Origin: Actinoallomurus spadix | Lineage (GTDB): Bacteria > Actinomycetota > Actinomycetes > Streptosporangiales > Streptosporangiaceae | Direction of reading: 5' to 3' | DNA length: 64,000 bases | Assembly (NCBI RefSeq): GCF_024055725.1 | Contig: NZ_JAMXMX010000022.1 | Coordinates: 62,001 to 126,000, forward strand | Shown: piece by piece, positions 44,901 through 53,729 of the stretch | Layout of the letters: each line of letters starts with the position of its first letter | Position numbering within the stretch: position 1 is the first letter of the stretch | Made by a program: the position numbers and the translations under genes | Notes under the pieces: model-generated | Databases searched by the model: none | Told to the model about the DNA's origin: nothing | The model's input: the letters and a program-made list of their open reading frames with translations, nothing else

Positions 44901-46058
44901 CTGGACGTACTGCACGGCGCGGAGCATGTGCAGGACGGTGCGGTCGTCGATGTTCAGCGGCAGCCACGCGAAGCGGTCCGGGTCGAAGATCGAGCCGTCG
45001 TGGGCGTGCATCGTCAGGTCGGGATGGTCGACGCCGTAGTAGACGGCGTTGAACGTCGCGAGCAGGCGGTGCCAGGCGCCCGTGCTGTGCTCCAGGTCCT
45101 CCTCGGTGCCCTCGACGGCGCGGGCCTCCAGCTCGGCGCAGAGCAGGCCGACGGAGTACGACGTGCGGTACAGCTCCTTGTCGCTGGGCAGCAGGCCGCG
45201 TTCCTCGGCGAACAGCAGGAACACGACGCGCATCATCACCGCGACCGCGCCGCGGTAGACCTCCTGGGCGGAGACGTCGCCGATGCCGGGGCCGCCGGCG
45301 GCGAGGTCGTGGGTGTGGGCGCGGCCGATCGCGGCGACGAGGAGCTCGACGGCCTGGCGGACCTGGACGCCGAGGGCCTCGGTGATGTCCTCCTGGTTGC
45401 CCTTGCTGTCCTCCAGCAGCTTCGGCAGCGTCTCGGTCTCGGGGACGCCGAAGAAGCGGGTGCGGTTCAGGAGGGAGACGAACGCGCGGACGACGTCGCG
45501 TTCGGCGGCGGTGGCCCAGTCGACGGAGTCGAACACCGCGGTGGTGGTGACGCCGCCGCGCGGCGCCCAGACCAGGGTCCACCAGCGGCCGTCGGTGGCC
45601 AGGCCGAGCGGCACGTCGTGGTGGCGGCACAGCTGGGCGAGCCGGCCGGCGGGGCTCGCGGACCACCCCTCCCCCGCGACGCGCCGGGTCGGCGGGCCGG
45701 AGGTGACCAGCCCAAGGAGGCGTACGTTCCCGGGCTTGAGGTCCGCGCCGGGCTCGAGCAGGGCGAACGACGGGGTGACCGTCGTGTCGTACTCGGCGAC
45801 CTCCAGGGCGAGCGCGTCCAGGCCGGTGGTGACGAGGGCGTCGCCCCAGCCGAGCAGCTCGGCCAGGACGTACTCGATCCACTCCGGGCCGGTGCCGTGC
45901 ATGAGGCGGAGGCGTTCGCGGGCGGCCTTGTCGAGCGTGTCGAGCGTCGGCCAGACCCTGCGCAGCACGGGCAGGGACAGGAACGGGCCGGAGACCTCGA
46001 TCAGGCCGAGCCACCGGTTGTGGTCGTAGCTGTCACGGTGCCGGGGGTACCGGGCCAT
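41976..46058 (-). CDS. drmMI: DISARM class 1 adenine methylase DrmMI
   Basis: A 1360-residue N6-adenine DNA methylase. SAM motif VADIAMGSAAFLVAACRYL lies near residue 605, with VDINPMAVEMAKLSLWL, and the catalytic motif FDAVVGNPPFLGGKK near residue 910. The C-terminal third holds the target-recognition region (from FIADGAQVPGITPSL onward). It starts two bases after the drmD stop. The N-terminal and central coding sequence (above about 43650) is very GC-rich, whereas 41976-43650 is much poorer in GC. That implies a replaced recognition domain. In class 1 DISARM it marks self DNA. Confidence 0.9.
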   Translation of the reverse strand: MARYPRHRDSYDHNRWLGLIEVSGPFLSLPVLRRVWPTLDTLDKAARERLRLMHGTGPEWIEYVLAELLGWGDALVTTGLDALALEVAEYDTTVTPSFALLEPGADLKPGNVRLLGLVTSGPPTRRVAGEGWSASPAGRLAQLCRHHDVPLGLATDGRWWTLVWAPRGGVTTTAVFDSVDWATAAERDVVRAFVSLLNRTRFFGVPETETLPKLLEDSKGNQEDITEALGVQVRQAVELLVAAIGRAHTHDLAAGGPGIGDVSAQEVYRGAVAVMMRVVFLLFAEERGLLPSDKELYRTSYSVGLLCAELEARAVEGTEEDLEHSTGAWHRLLATFNAVYYGVDHPDLTMHAHDGSIFDPDRFAWLPLNIDDRTVLHMLRAVQYVQIGTGRNRERRKLSFRTLDVEEIGYVYEGLLSFEGFHAQETVVGLIGKEGYEEEVPLRELEEHAEAAGSTEALAARLAAAYKDSKIGSAAALTKRLAPPAGVDEQEAERKLLAVTGGDYPLTRRLLPFYGIIRTDLRDLPVVILTDALYVTESSLRKNTGTHYTPRFLAEQVVEGALEPLVYEPGPLQTANKDEWKPKSSQEILSLKVADIAMGSAAFLVAACRYLAGHLVEAWSREGDEEALAYTSKRTDAALDAEDDPLIIKARRQIIEHCLYGVDINPMAVEMAKLSLWLVSMDPQRPFTFLDDRLIAGDSLLGITSLEQLEVLHMDPVRGRELHKGDDKLFDLTAGLRELVAELAEDRRRLTEIDGTTLEGLAKKRKVLAEVERKSESTRVIADLCVGTALAYIRKGGNALDNASGQALRAAAKLLSDRRSMQGGGGSRWIAELAAWDQARMLLQTDLPAGGFERDPFHWPLLFPEVFDYRNPRGPGFDAVVGNPPFLGGKKISGATGAAYREWLVEVVGRGERGHADLVAYFVLRAHEVLGANGQVGLLATNSLAQGDTREVGLDQLVERGTTIRRSIKSRPWPSKSAVLEYCAVWTSGAPVGPEAEFIADGAQVPGITPSLDPVSRVSGNPERLLANANISFIGQYVMGSGFVLDPAVAAELIAKDPRNKEVLEPYLSGQDLNSRPDCSASRYVINFRDWSLEKSQSYSLCFEHVVRTVKSERLRQKDEFGRRYWWQFFRQRPEMRQASADLDHVIALTRVSKVVMPVRIRKDQVISDSIVVFATDDMAMLALLSSAPHYWWAIGRASTLETRLRYTPSDVFETMPLPGLTQEMRELGERLDVIRQEVALSCNNGSGIGLTDMYNSVNNKECHDAGIEQLRSVHKAIDEAVCWAYGWEDLIPQLNHGMHPVGREVRFTVGPAVQREIVDRLLELNHERYAAEVAAGLHDKRNAPSSRGRLASAEQDTIF

Positions 46059-46060
46059 CT

Positions 46061-49000
46061 CTACTGTGCCTCTCGCTCTGGTACGACGAAGATGATCGCC
46101 ACGGGGAAGGAGTGCGACCGGGGGTCGGCGTATCGCGCGTCGATCTGCTCCAGCTCCCGGTCGCGGTCGCTCTGCAGCCGTCGCAGGCGCTCCTCCCAGG
46201 ACCTGCGGTCCCGATGGTATTGCGCGATCTCGTCCTTGCTGCGCGCCTCGATGGCGGAGAACAGGGTGTCCTCCTCCTCATCGCCCCGGGCGATCTGGGC
46301 GCTCAGGCTCGCGGCGAACTGCTCCAGGTTCGCGGTGATGCGCTCCCGCTCGGCCGTACGGCGCTGGTCGAGCTTGCGTTGCAGCGACTCGCGGCGGGCG
46401 GCCGTACGCCACTCGATCGCGCCGGTGAGGCCGTCGCGGACGCGGGCGGACTCCCAGCGGTCGGCGAGGATGCCCTGGATGCGGGGCGTGGCCTCGCGGC
46501 CGTTGGTCAGGGCGCGGTCGAGGAGGTCGCCGAGGCGGCCGACGCTCTCCCAGCGGCGGAACCGGCCGGTCGGCGGCGCCCAGCCGCCCGCGTGCAGGAC
46601 CTCTTCGTGCAGGCGTACGCCGTCGGCGCCGACCAGCACGAATCGGGAGTACGCGCCGACGAGCACGGTCTCCAGCTCCGGGTCGTCGCTGATCACGGCG
46701 GCGACGCGGTGCAGGCCGATCTCGTCGTTGGAGACGGCGGCGCGCAGCAGGCGGGTGGACATCGCGACGAGCGGGTGGCCGAGGTGGGCGAGGACGACAT
46801 CGTCGCGGCCCCGGGCGACCCGCTGGTCGAACGTCACCGGCCGCTGCTTCGGCTGCTCGCCGGGGGCGGGCAGCTTCTCCCACAGCCCGGCGGACGCGCG
46901 CTCCCACGAGCCGGTGAGGGTCGGCACCTCGTACAGCGGGTCGACGTCGACCGCGGGTTTCAGCGGCTGCTGACGGGCCAGGTCGAGCGCGGTGTCGACG
47001 ACGCGCTTGACGGCCGGGGGCGTGATGCGCAGCTCGGCGACGGTCTTGTCCAGCTCGGCGCGGAGCCTGCGGACCTGCTCGCCGACGTCGGATTCGGCGG
47101 GAACGTTCCCGCCGCGCGTACGGCCACGGCCGGCGTTCTCCACGTCGAAGTCGTCGATCTGGCCGGTGAGCCGGCGCTGCACGGCGTCGGCGAGGACGGC
47201 GTTGACCGCGCCGAGGTCCTCCTCCATCTGCGCGACCTTGCGGGCCACCCGCGACAGGAACTCCAGGTCCGCCTCGTACGAGTCGACGGCCTCGCCCCAG
47301 CCCGTACCGACGAAGTGCCGGATCTGCGGGGTCTCGCGCTGGCCGTACCGGTCGATGCGGCCGATCCGCTGCTCCAGCTTGTTCGGATTGAACGGAATGT
47401 CGTAGTTGACCAGCCGGTGGCAGTGGTTCTGCAGGTCGATGCCCTCGCTGGCCGCGTCGGTGGCCAGCAGGATGCGGACCGGGTGCTCGCCCGGGTCCTT
47501 CTGGAACGCCAGCCGCAGGCGCTCGCGGGCCTCGGCGGTCATGCCGCCGTCGAGCTCGGCGACGCGGTCGCCGCCCATACCCTCGCTGCGCAGCAGCTCG
47601 CGCAGCCAGTCCTTGGTGTCGCGGTACTCGGTGAAGACGATGACGCGCTCGTTCGTCCAGTGCCTCCCGTCGGGGATGCAGACGGACCGCAGGTAGGAGA
47701 TGAGCTCCCTGGCCTTGGCGTCCGGCTGCGCCTCGTGGGCGTCGGCCCAGTCCTTCATCCGCTGGAGCAGGCTCAGCTCGTCGGCCTCCTCCTCAACGAG
47801 CGGGCGCGTACGGGCGAGGGCGTCGTGCTCGGCCTCCTCCAGGGCCTCGTCGTCGAGAGTGGCGGTCTCGTCGAAGAAGTCGTCGAGCCAGTCGTCGTCC
47901 GCGGGCGCGACGGCCTTCCCCTTCGCGGTGAGGGTGTCGGCGTAGACGGCGATGGTCTGGCCGAAGGCGTACGGGCTGGAGAACAGGCGCTTCTTCAGCA
48001 GCAGCGTCACCAGGTCGGCGGCCTTGCGGCCCCGCGTCTGGTTCAGCCGCCGGCGGCGCGCGTCGGCGAAGTCCTTGAGCAGCCCGTGGATCTCGCGCTC
48101 GTCCTCCGGGTACGCGACGGGGATCGCCTTCGCGTCGCGCTGCGGGAACAGCGGCCGGCCGCCGGCGTCCTTGATCTGCCGCTTCAGCCGGCGTACGACG
48201 ACGTCCTCGACCGCGCTCCGGTCCGGCTCGACGCCGCGCGCGAACCGCTGGTCGTCGAGGATCTCCAGCAGTGCGGTGAACGACGCCTGATAGCCGTTGT
48301 GCGGGGTCGCCGACAGGAACAGGCGGTGCGTGAAGTGCGGGGCGAGGCGCCGGATCAGCTTCGTCTGCTGGGAGTCGACGGCGTACACCTGCTTCGGCGC
48401 GGCCGGGGCGACGTGATGCGCCTCGTCGAGGATCAGCAGGTCGAACGTGCGGGGGTACGTCGGGCCGTCCGGCGGCAGCACCTCATCGAGCAGGCGCTGC
48501 GCCTTGGGCCCGCGCAGCCACGGCAGCGACACGATCGCCAAGGGGTAGACCTCGAACGGGTTGGCCGCCGAACCGTGCGTACGGCGCACCTCCGCGCAGC
48601 GCTCCGAATCGATGATCGTGAAGTCCAGGCCGAACTTGTCGGCCATCTCGTCGCGCCACTTCACGGTCAGGCCCGCCGGACAGACGATCAACACCTTGCG
48701 GCCCCGGTGCCGCAGCAGGAGCTCCTGGGCGACGAGACCCGCCTCGACGGTCTTGCCGAGACCGACGTCGTCGGCGAGCAGCAGGTTCACGCGGGGCGCG
48801 TCGACGGCGCGGGCGACCGGCTCGAGCTGGTAGTCCTCGATCGCGACGCCGGACCGGAACGGCGCCTGCAGCGTCTTCACGTCGGCGGACGTCACCGCCG
48901 ACCAGCGGATCGCGTCCAGGAACGCGGCCAGCCGCTCCGGTGAGTCGAAACCGTCCCGGGTGATCTGAGGCAGGGAGCCGCTCGGGAGCGTACGGCGGCC

Positions 49001-49204
49001 GGGCTCGACCTCCCAGATGACCGACAGCGTCTCGCCGTACCGGCCGTCCTCGACGCTCTGCAGCGTGATTCGGGTGCTGCGCGCGGCGGGTTCGACGTCG
49101 CTTACGACCCAGCGCTGACCGCGCACTTGCACGAGAGAGCCTTCGGCGGGCAGTTCGGCGGTCGGCGTCGGCACGTCTCTCCTCGGGTCCGGGGGATCGG
49201 ACAT
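46061..49204 (-). CDS. drmD: DISARM class 1 SNF2-like helicase DrmD
   Basis: A 1047-residue SNF2/SF2 helicase. Walker A is LLADDVGLGKTVEAGLVAQE, the DEAH box is LLILDEAHHVAPAAPK, motif III is RLFLSATPHNGYQ, and the C-terminal helicase motifs are TDAASEGIDLQNHCHRLVNY and KLEQRIGRIDRYGQ. A charged coiled-coil tail follows (RTAERERITANLEQFAASLS). It immediately precedes drmMI, the class 1 DISARM order. The ATG at 49204 is chosen over a GTG at 49279 because residues before it are unlike the family. It is divergent from the ASCH-GTPase gene across an operator. Confidence 0.9.
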   Translation of the reverse strand: MSDPPDPRRDVPTPTAELPAEGSLVQVRGQRWVVSDVEPAARSTRITLQSVEDGRYGETLSVIWEVEPGRRTLPSGSLPQITRDGFDSPERLAAFLDAIRWSAVTSADVKTLQAPFRSGVAIEDYQLEPVARAVDAPRVNLLLADDVGLGKTVEAGLVAQELLLRHRGRKVLIVCPAGLTVKWRDEMADKFGLDFTIIDSERCAEVRRTHGSAANPFEVYPLAIVSLPWLRGPKAQRLLDEVLPPDGPTYPRTFDLLILDEAHHVAPAAPKQVYAVDSQQTKLIRRLAPHFTHRLFLSATPHNGYQASFTALLEILDDQRFARGVEPDRSAVEDVVVRRLKRQIKDAGGRPLFPQRDAKAIPVAYPEDEREIHGLLKDFADARRRRLNQTRGRKAADLVTLLLKKRLFSSPYAFGQTIAVYADTLTAKGKAVAPADDDWLDDFFDETATLDDEALEEAEHDALARTRPLVEEEADELSLLQRMKDWADAHEAQPDAKARELISYLRSVCIPDGRHWTNERVIVFTEYRDTKDWLRELLRSEGMGGDRVAELDGGMTAEARERLRLAFQKDPGEHPVRILLATDAASEGIDLQNHCHRLVNYDIPFNPNKLEQRIGRIDRYGQRETPQIRHFVGTGWGEAVDSYEADLEFLSRVARKVAQMEEDLGAVNAVLADAVQRRLTGQIDDFDVENAGRGRTRGGNVPAESDVGEQVRRLRAELDKTVAELRITPPAVKRVVDTALDLARQQPLKPAVDVDPLYEVPTLTGSWERASAGLWEKLPAPGEQPKQRPVTFDQRVARGRDDVVLAHLGHPLVAMSTRLLRAAVSNDEIGLHRVAAVISDDPELETVLVGAYSRFVLVGADGVRLHEEVLHAGGWAPPTGRFRRWESVGRLGDLLDRALTNGREATPRIQGILADRWESARVRDGLTGAIEWRTAARRESLQRKLDQRRTAERERITANLEQFAASLSAQIARGDEEEDTLFSAIEARSKDEIAQYHRDRRSWEERLRRLQSDRDRELEQIDARYADPRSHSFPVAIIFVVPEREAQ

Positions 49205-49493
49205 TCCTAGCGCATGTGCATCGCGCCGCCCAGCAGGCGGCCGGTGCCGGACACGCCCGGGCGCGCGCCCGTCGCACACCGTAGACCACTGGGGCTTGTG
49301 CGTCCACGGTCGTCTTATTCGTGAGTACGGCTACTTGGACTTCTCTTGTGTACCGGATACACATCTGATCTACTGACGGTGGTCGATCGGTTCGCCAAGG
49401 CAACCGTTAGCGTTGCTCACGCGTCCCATGAACACCAGCCCTCCGGCATCTTCCCCCGTCGCCCCCTGGGCGCTGTTCCGATGAGGATGTGAC
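49205..49493. other. Divergent control region between drmD and the ASCH-GTPase gene
   Basis: A 289-bp gap containing the operator-promoter at 49346-49374. The drmD promoter must also lie here but I cannot place its -35 and -10 boxes. Confidence 0.5.
49346..49374 (+). promoter_or_regulatory. Promoter with perfect TGTGTA-N5-TACACA operator
   Basis: TTGTGT (49346-49351), a 17-bp spacer and TCTACT (49369-49374) form a sigma-70-like promoter reading toward the ASCH-GTPase gene. The palindrome TGTGTACCGGATACACA (49347-49363) overlaps the -35 box and most of the spacer, a classic repressor position. The same design recurs at 54428-54456. Confidence 0.65.
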
Positions 49494-51965
49494 GTGTCCG
49501 CACCCACCTGGGCCCTGACCGTTCCCCAGCCCGCCGCATGGGCGATCGCCCACGGGTACCAGGACGTCTACAACCGCCCCTTCTCGACCGACGTCCGCGG
49601 ATGGATCGCGATCTGCGCGGGCGCGGCGGTGGACACCGAACTCATGCACCTGACGTCCCGGTTGACCGGACGGACACCGGAAGAGATCGCCGAGGCATCC
49701 CCCGAACGCTCCATGGTCGTCGCGGTCGCGAGGCTGGTCGACGTCTGCGACGACGAGGCGTGCGAGTGCGGGCCCTGGGCCAACAAGCGGTTCATTCACT
49801 GGCGAATCGCGGACGCCATCCTCCTCCCCGAACCCGTACCGGCACCGCACATCTTCGGAATCTGGAAGATGTCCGACGAACTCGCGGCGCGGGTGACACA
49901 CCAATGGGAACTCGCCGCGGCGCGCGCGGCCGAGCAGCCTGCCGCGGAAGAGCGGAAGGACTCCCTCGCCCTTCGCGACCGGCTCCTGCCGCTGCCGGGA
50001 CCGGCGGAGAGCTACCGCCACGTCCTGCTGCTTGGAACGACGGGGGCAGGGAAGACCACGGTCATCCGCCAGTTGCTCGGCACCGACCCCGAGACCGAGC
50101 GGTTCCCCTCCACGTCCTCGGCGAAGACCACCGTCGCCGACACCGAACTCATCCTGACCGGTGACCGGCGCTTCCAAGCCGCAGTGACCTTCGCCGACCG
50201 GGACGAGATCGCCGACCACCTCCGGGACAACGTCTGGGAGGCGGCGAAGGCGGTGTTCGAAGGGCGACCGGAGCCGACCGTCTACGACAAGCTCCTCGAC
50301 CACATCAGCCAGCGGTTCCGGTTCAGCTACATACTCGGCCGCCCGTCGCCCCCGAGGGCGGCCGGTGATCTCGACGACCTCGACGACCTCGAGGCCTTGG
50401 ACGATGACGAGCTTCTGGAGACCGCTTCCGGCGACGCCCCTGGAGAAAACGGGACGCCGGCGGACACGACCACGGCAGAGATGATCCAGGAGGTCGTCGA
50501 GGCCATCCAACACCTGGTGAACACCCAGGTGAGCGTGGTCCAGACCGAGATCACGGCAAGCGACAAGGAACGGCCCCGCGAGGAGGTCATCGAGGACGAG
50601 CTGGAGAACCGCGTCCGACGTTCGGTGATCTGCGAGAAGGTCGTCGAGGCTCTGCTCGGCGCCATCGAGAAGCGCTTCTCCCTCCTCACCGCGGGTGAGC
50701 TGCAGCGCGACTCGAACGGCTGGCCCGTGAGCTGGACCTGGGGAACGGACGACCGCGCCGAGTTCCTGAACGTCATCACCAGATTCTCCAGCAACCAGGC
50801 CGCCTTCTTCGGCACCCTACTGACCCCCCTCGTGAACGGCATCCGGGTGTCCGGACCGTTCCGGCCACTGTGGCGGGACTCCGACGCGCGCCTGGTACTC
50901 ATCGACGGCGAGGGCATGGGACACGTCCAGGAGTCCGCGACCGAGGTCTCCACCCGTGTCCGCAAGCGCCTGGACGACGTCGACGCGATCGTCCTCGTCG
51001 ACAACGCCGCCCAGCCGATGCAGGCCGCCCCGGTCGCGATCATGCGGACGGCGGCCGCGACCGGCAACGGGGACAAGCTGCACTTCCTGTTCACCCACCT
51101 CGATCTGGTCAAGGGCGACAACATCCGGACGGTCACCGACCAGAAACGCCATGTCCTCGAGTCCGCCGAGAACGTCTTGAACGCGGTCCGCGCGGACCTC
51201 GGGGTCGCCGAGCGGGTCCTACGCCGTCAGCTGTACGACGCCTCCTACTTCGTCGGCGGCATCCAGGGGCGGATCGACCTGCGACGGCTCGATCCGACCC
51301 GCCCCAGGGACAAGGCCCCTCTGCGCACCTCCAGAGAACTCGTCGCGCTGATGGACGCGCTGACCGCCGACACGGTCGAGATGGAGGTCGGGCCCGCGCG
51401 TCCCGTCTACAAAAGTGCGGACCTGACCCGGACCGTCGCCGAGGCCGCAGGCGTCTTCCACCGCCTCTGGGACGGCATGCTCGGACTGTCGTACGACCCT
51501 GAGGTCAAGAAACAGCATTGGGCGACCATCAAGGCGCTCACCCGTCGCCTGTCGGAGGGCCGTACGGACGAGTACCGGGACCTACGGCCTGCGGCGAGCC
51601 TGCGCACCTATCTGGAGACCAGGCTCTACCTGCTGATCCAGAAGCCGGTGCGCTGGACCGGGGCTCAGCCGGAGCCCGAGGAACAACAGGTCGTCTTCGA
51701 CCGGATCTCGCAGGCCGTCACCAAGCGGCTGGTCAAACTCATCGATCGGATGATCACCGAGGAGCCGCACGCGGACTGGCTACGCGCCTACGAGGAGTAC
51801 GGAAAGGGCTCGACGATTCGCAGAGCGCAGATCCTGGCCACGGACATCTACACCCACGCCGTCCCCCGTCCGGGTCTCTCCGACGCCTACGACAACCCAT
51901 TCGCCCAGGCGGTGTACGCGGCGTTCGCGGAGGTCGCCGCGGAGCAGGACCTTCTACTCGAGTGA
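49494..51965 (+). CDS. ASCH-domain fused to a P-loop GTPase-like protein
   Basis: An 823-residue protein. Residues 1-110 look like an ASCH domain (WALTVPQPAAWAIAHGYQDV, then RGWIAICAG), a fold that binds RNA or modified nucleotides. A P-loop, LLLGTTGAGKTTVIRQLLG, lies near residue 180. The G3-like motif LVLIDGEGMGHVQES is near 465 and the G4-like FTHLD near 540, so about 280 residues, including an Asp/Glu-rich stretch, are inserted between them. The C-terminus is helical. The GTG start has GAGGA six bases upstream. A DUF3987-like gene follows after 23 bp. I know of no described system with this fusion; a defence role is inferred from location. Confidence 0.75.
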   Translation: MSAPTWALTVPQPAAWAIAHGYQDVYNRPFSTDVRGWIAICAGAAVDTELMHLTSRLTGRTPEEIAEASPERSMVVAVARLVDVCDDEACECGPWANKRFIHWRIADAILLPEPVPAPHIFGIWKMSDELAARVTHQWELAAARAAEQPAAEERKDSLALRDRLLPLPGPAESYRHVLLLGTTGAGKTTVIRQLLGTDPETERFPSTSSAKTTVADTELILTGDRRFQAAVTFADRDEIADHLRDNVWEAAKAVFEGRPEPTVYDKLLDHISQRFRFSYILGRPSPPRAAGDLDDLDDLEALDDDELLETASGDAPGENGTPADTTTAEMIQEVVEAIQHLVNTQVSVVQTEITASDKERPREEVIEDELENRVRRSVICEKVVEALLGAIEKRFSLLTAGELQRDSNGWPVSWTWGTDDRAEFLNVITRFSSNQAAFFGTLLTPLVNGIRVSGPFRPLWRDSDARLVLIDGEGMGHVQESATEVSTRVRKRLDDVDAIVLVDNAAQPMQAAPVAIMRTAAATGNGDKLHFLFTHLDLVKGDNIRTVTDQKRHVLESAENVLNAVRADLGVAERVLRRQLYDASYFVGGIQGRIDLRRLDPTRPRDKAPLRTSRELVALMDALTADTVEMEVGPARPVYKSADLTRTVAEAAGVFHRLWDGMLGLSYDPEVKKQHWATIKALTRRLSEGRTDEYRDLRPAASLRTYLETRLYLLIQKPVRWTGAQPEPEEQQVVFDRISQAVTKRLVKLIDRMITEEPHADWLRAYEEYGKGSTIRRAQILATDIYTHAVPRPGLSDAYDNPFAQAVYAAFAEVAAEQDLLLE

Positions 51966-51988
51966 GCAAACGAAGAGAAGGCCACGGC

Positions 51989-53722
51989 ATGTTCCACTTC
52001 CTCGATGGTGAGGAGGAGAGCCGGTGGGGCGCCGACCCGGTGCTGGACGCCGGATCGGGAGAGAAGGCATTCCGGCGCTGGGCGGAAGGCGTCGTCGCGG
52101 CCGACCCGGCGAGCCTGCTGGCCACGCTCCGGGCCGACCGCCCGATACCGGGCTGGGCCAAGGTCATGTTCCTGGACGCCGAACCCGCCCACGCGGGATT
52201 CCTCGACGCCGCCTACCGCCGCCGGCTGGAACGACGCGCAAGTCCGACGCGACCGTCCGCACCCGAGGCCGTCCAGGCCGACAGGCCCGAGCCCACGCGC
52301 AGCGGCCCGGGGCCGGTTCGCACCCGTCAGGACGAGCGGGAGACAGTGGCCGCGCCGGCGAGCGGCTGGTACACGCTCGAACGCCCGGGGCCGCTTCCGG
52401 ACGAAGCCATGTTCGACGGATTGCCGGGCCGGGTCGTACGCGAGATCCACCCGTACACCGAAGGTGATCCCGTCGGCGTCCTGGCGACCCTCCTGTCGGC
52501 GTTCTCGGCCGCCGCCGGGCGCGGCCCGCACGTCGCCATCGGCTCGACCCGCCATCCCCTGCTGGTCTGGACGATGCTCATCGGGCGGACGGCGCTGGGC
52601 CGCAAGGGGACGGCCACGAACGCCGCGATGGAGATCTTCGAGCGGGTCTCCCCGGAGTTCACCGAACGCCATCTGCTGTACGGATCGCCCTCCTCCGGCG
52701 CCGGGCTGGTCGGCAAGCTGGAGGCCATGGCCCGGGAGGCGGGCTGGTACGAGGACGGCGACCCGCTCGACGACGAGCCGGAGGTGCGCCCGGGCTTCCC
52801 CGCTCTGATGATCGAGGAAGAGTGGGCGAAGGTGATGCGGCGCTCGCGCATCGACGACGCGCTCGGCCAGAACCTGCGCACCGCGTGGCAGGGCAACACG
52901 CTGTCGGTGATCGTGAAGCGGAAGGCCGACTGCGCCACCGTGAAGAAGGCCCACGTCGCGATCGTCGGCCACATCACCCCAGACGAGTTCCGCGGCAACC
53001 TGTCGGCGGCGGACGTCGCCGGCGGCACCTTCAACCGCTTCCTGCCGGTCTTCGTTCAGCGCTGCCAGTCGCTGCCACTCGCCGACGAGATGCCCGAGGC
53101 CACCGCCGACCGGCTCGCGGGCGAACTACGGGCCGCCGTCACCCGCGCCCGGTCCGTCGGCCGGATCGGCTTCGACGACGCGGCACGTGCCTACTGGACG
53201 GACCACCTCTACGACCGGCTCACCGGCCTGTCGACCGGCTCCGAGCTCATCGAGTCGTTCGCGGGCCGCGCGGTGCCCTACGCCAAGCGCATCGCCGCCC
53301 TGTACGCCCTCGCCGACGAGGAGTCCTCGATCTCGCGGAGCCACCTACGGAGGGCCGAGGCCTTCGTCACGTACGTCATCGACTCCGTCGAGTACATCAT
53401 GGCCACGGGCACGGCGCGGACCGTACGCAAGGGCCGGCCCGACGCGGCGAACCCGCACCTCACGCGGAAGGTGATCGAGGCCCTCGTCGGCGCGTATCCC
53501 GCCCCGCTCTCCCGCTCGGATCTCCTAGCCAAGATCAAGAACTTCGGCACGAGCACCGACCTGGACAACTCACTCGCGTCCCTGGACGGTGACCTCCAGA
53601 CCTCGGTGTCCCGCGCCGGCAGCGGCCGTCCGACCCACCTCTACCGGCTCACCGAAGCGGCCGCCACCCGCCTCACCCCGCCCGCTCAGCGCTCTCCCAG
53701 CGATCCGCACGGGCAATGGTAG
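51989..53722 (+). CDS. DUF3987-like P-loop ATPase
   Basis: A 577-residue protein. After a short N-terminal domain and a Pro-rich linker, a nucleotide-binding domain has a Walker A-like loop (IGRTALGRKGTATNAAMEIF, near residue 198) and Walker B ALMIEEEWAKVM near 272, then TAWQGNTLSVIVKRKADCAT. This resembles DUF3987 proteins, related to phage helicase/primase ATPases. The C-terminus carries a winged-helix-like segment (LVGAYPAPLSRSDLLAKIKN). The ATG has AAGG seven bases upstream and sits 23 bp after the ASCH-GTPase stop, so they form an operon. Confidence 0.72.
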   Translation: MFHFLDGEEESRWGADPVLDAGSGEKAFRRWAEGVVAADPASLLATLRADRPIPGWAKVMFLDAEPAHAGFLDAAYRRRLERRASPTRPSAPEAVQADRPEPTRSGPGPVRTRQDERETVAAPASGWYTLERPGPLPDEAMFDGLPGRVVREIHPYTEGDPVGVLATLLSAFSAAAGRGPHVAIGSTRHPLLVWTMLIGRTALGRKGTATNAAMEIFERVSPEFTERHLLYGSPSSGAGLVGKLEAMAREAGWYEDGDPLDDEPEVRPGFPALMIEEEWAKVMRRSRIDDALGQNLRTAWQGNTLSVIVKRKADCATVKKAHVAIVGHITPDEFRGNLSAADVAGGTFNRFLPVFVQRCQSLPLADEMPEATADRLAGELRAAVTRARSVGRIGFDDAARAYWTDHLYDRLTGLSTGSELIESFAGRAVPYAKRIAALYALADEESSISRSHLRRAEAFVTYVIDSVEYIMATGTARTVRKGRPDAANPHLTRKVIEALVGAYPAPLSRSDLLAKIKNFGTSTDLDNSLASLDGDLQTSVSRAGSGRPTHLYRLTEAAATRLTPPAQRSPSDPHGQW

Positions 53723-53729
53723 AAATCGA

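Noticed and set aside
43890-46973. A plus-strand open frame of about 1027 codons opposite drmMI and drmD
   Set aside because: It is antisense to well-supported motifs of both genes, its sequence is low-complexity Gly/Arg/Val-rich, and such frames arise from third-position GC bias.
46112-48943. A plus-strand frame of about 943 codons opposite drmD
   Set aside because: It overlaps all helicase motifs of drmD on the other strand and has no domain features.
20562-49204. BREX or Pgl system (kinase plus methylases plus helicases)
   Set aside because: No PglZ phosphatase-like, PglY/BrxC ATPase or BrxL gene is visible, whereas DUF1998, PLD and DrmA/DrmD helicases fit DISARM.
51989-53722. Prophage or plasmid replication module suggested by the DUF3987-like ATPase
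   Set aside because: No integrase, capsid, terminase, relaxase or replication-origin genes accompany it; the partner is the ASCH-GTPase.
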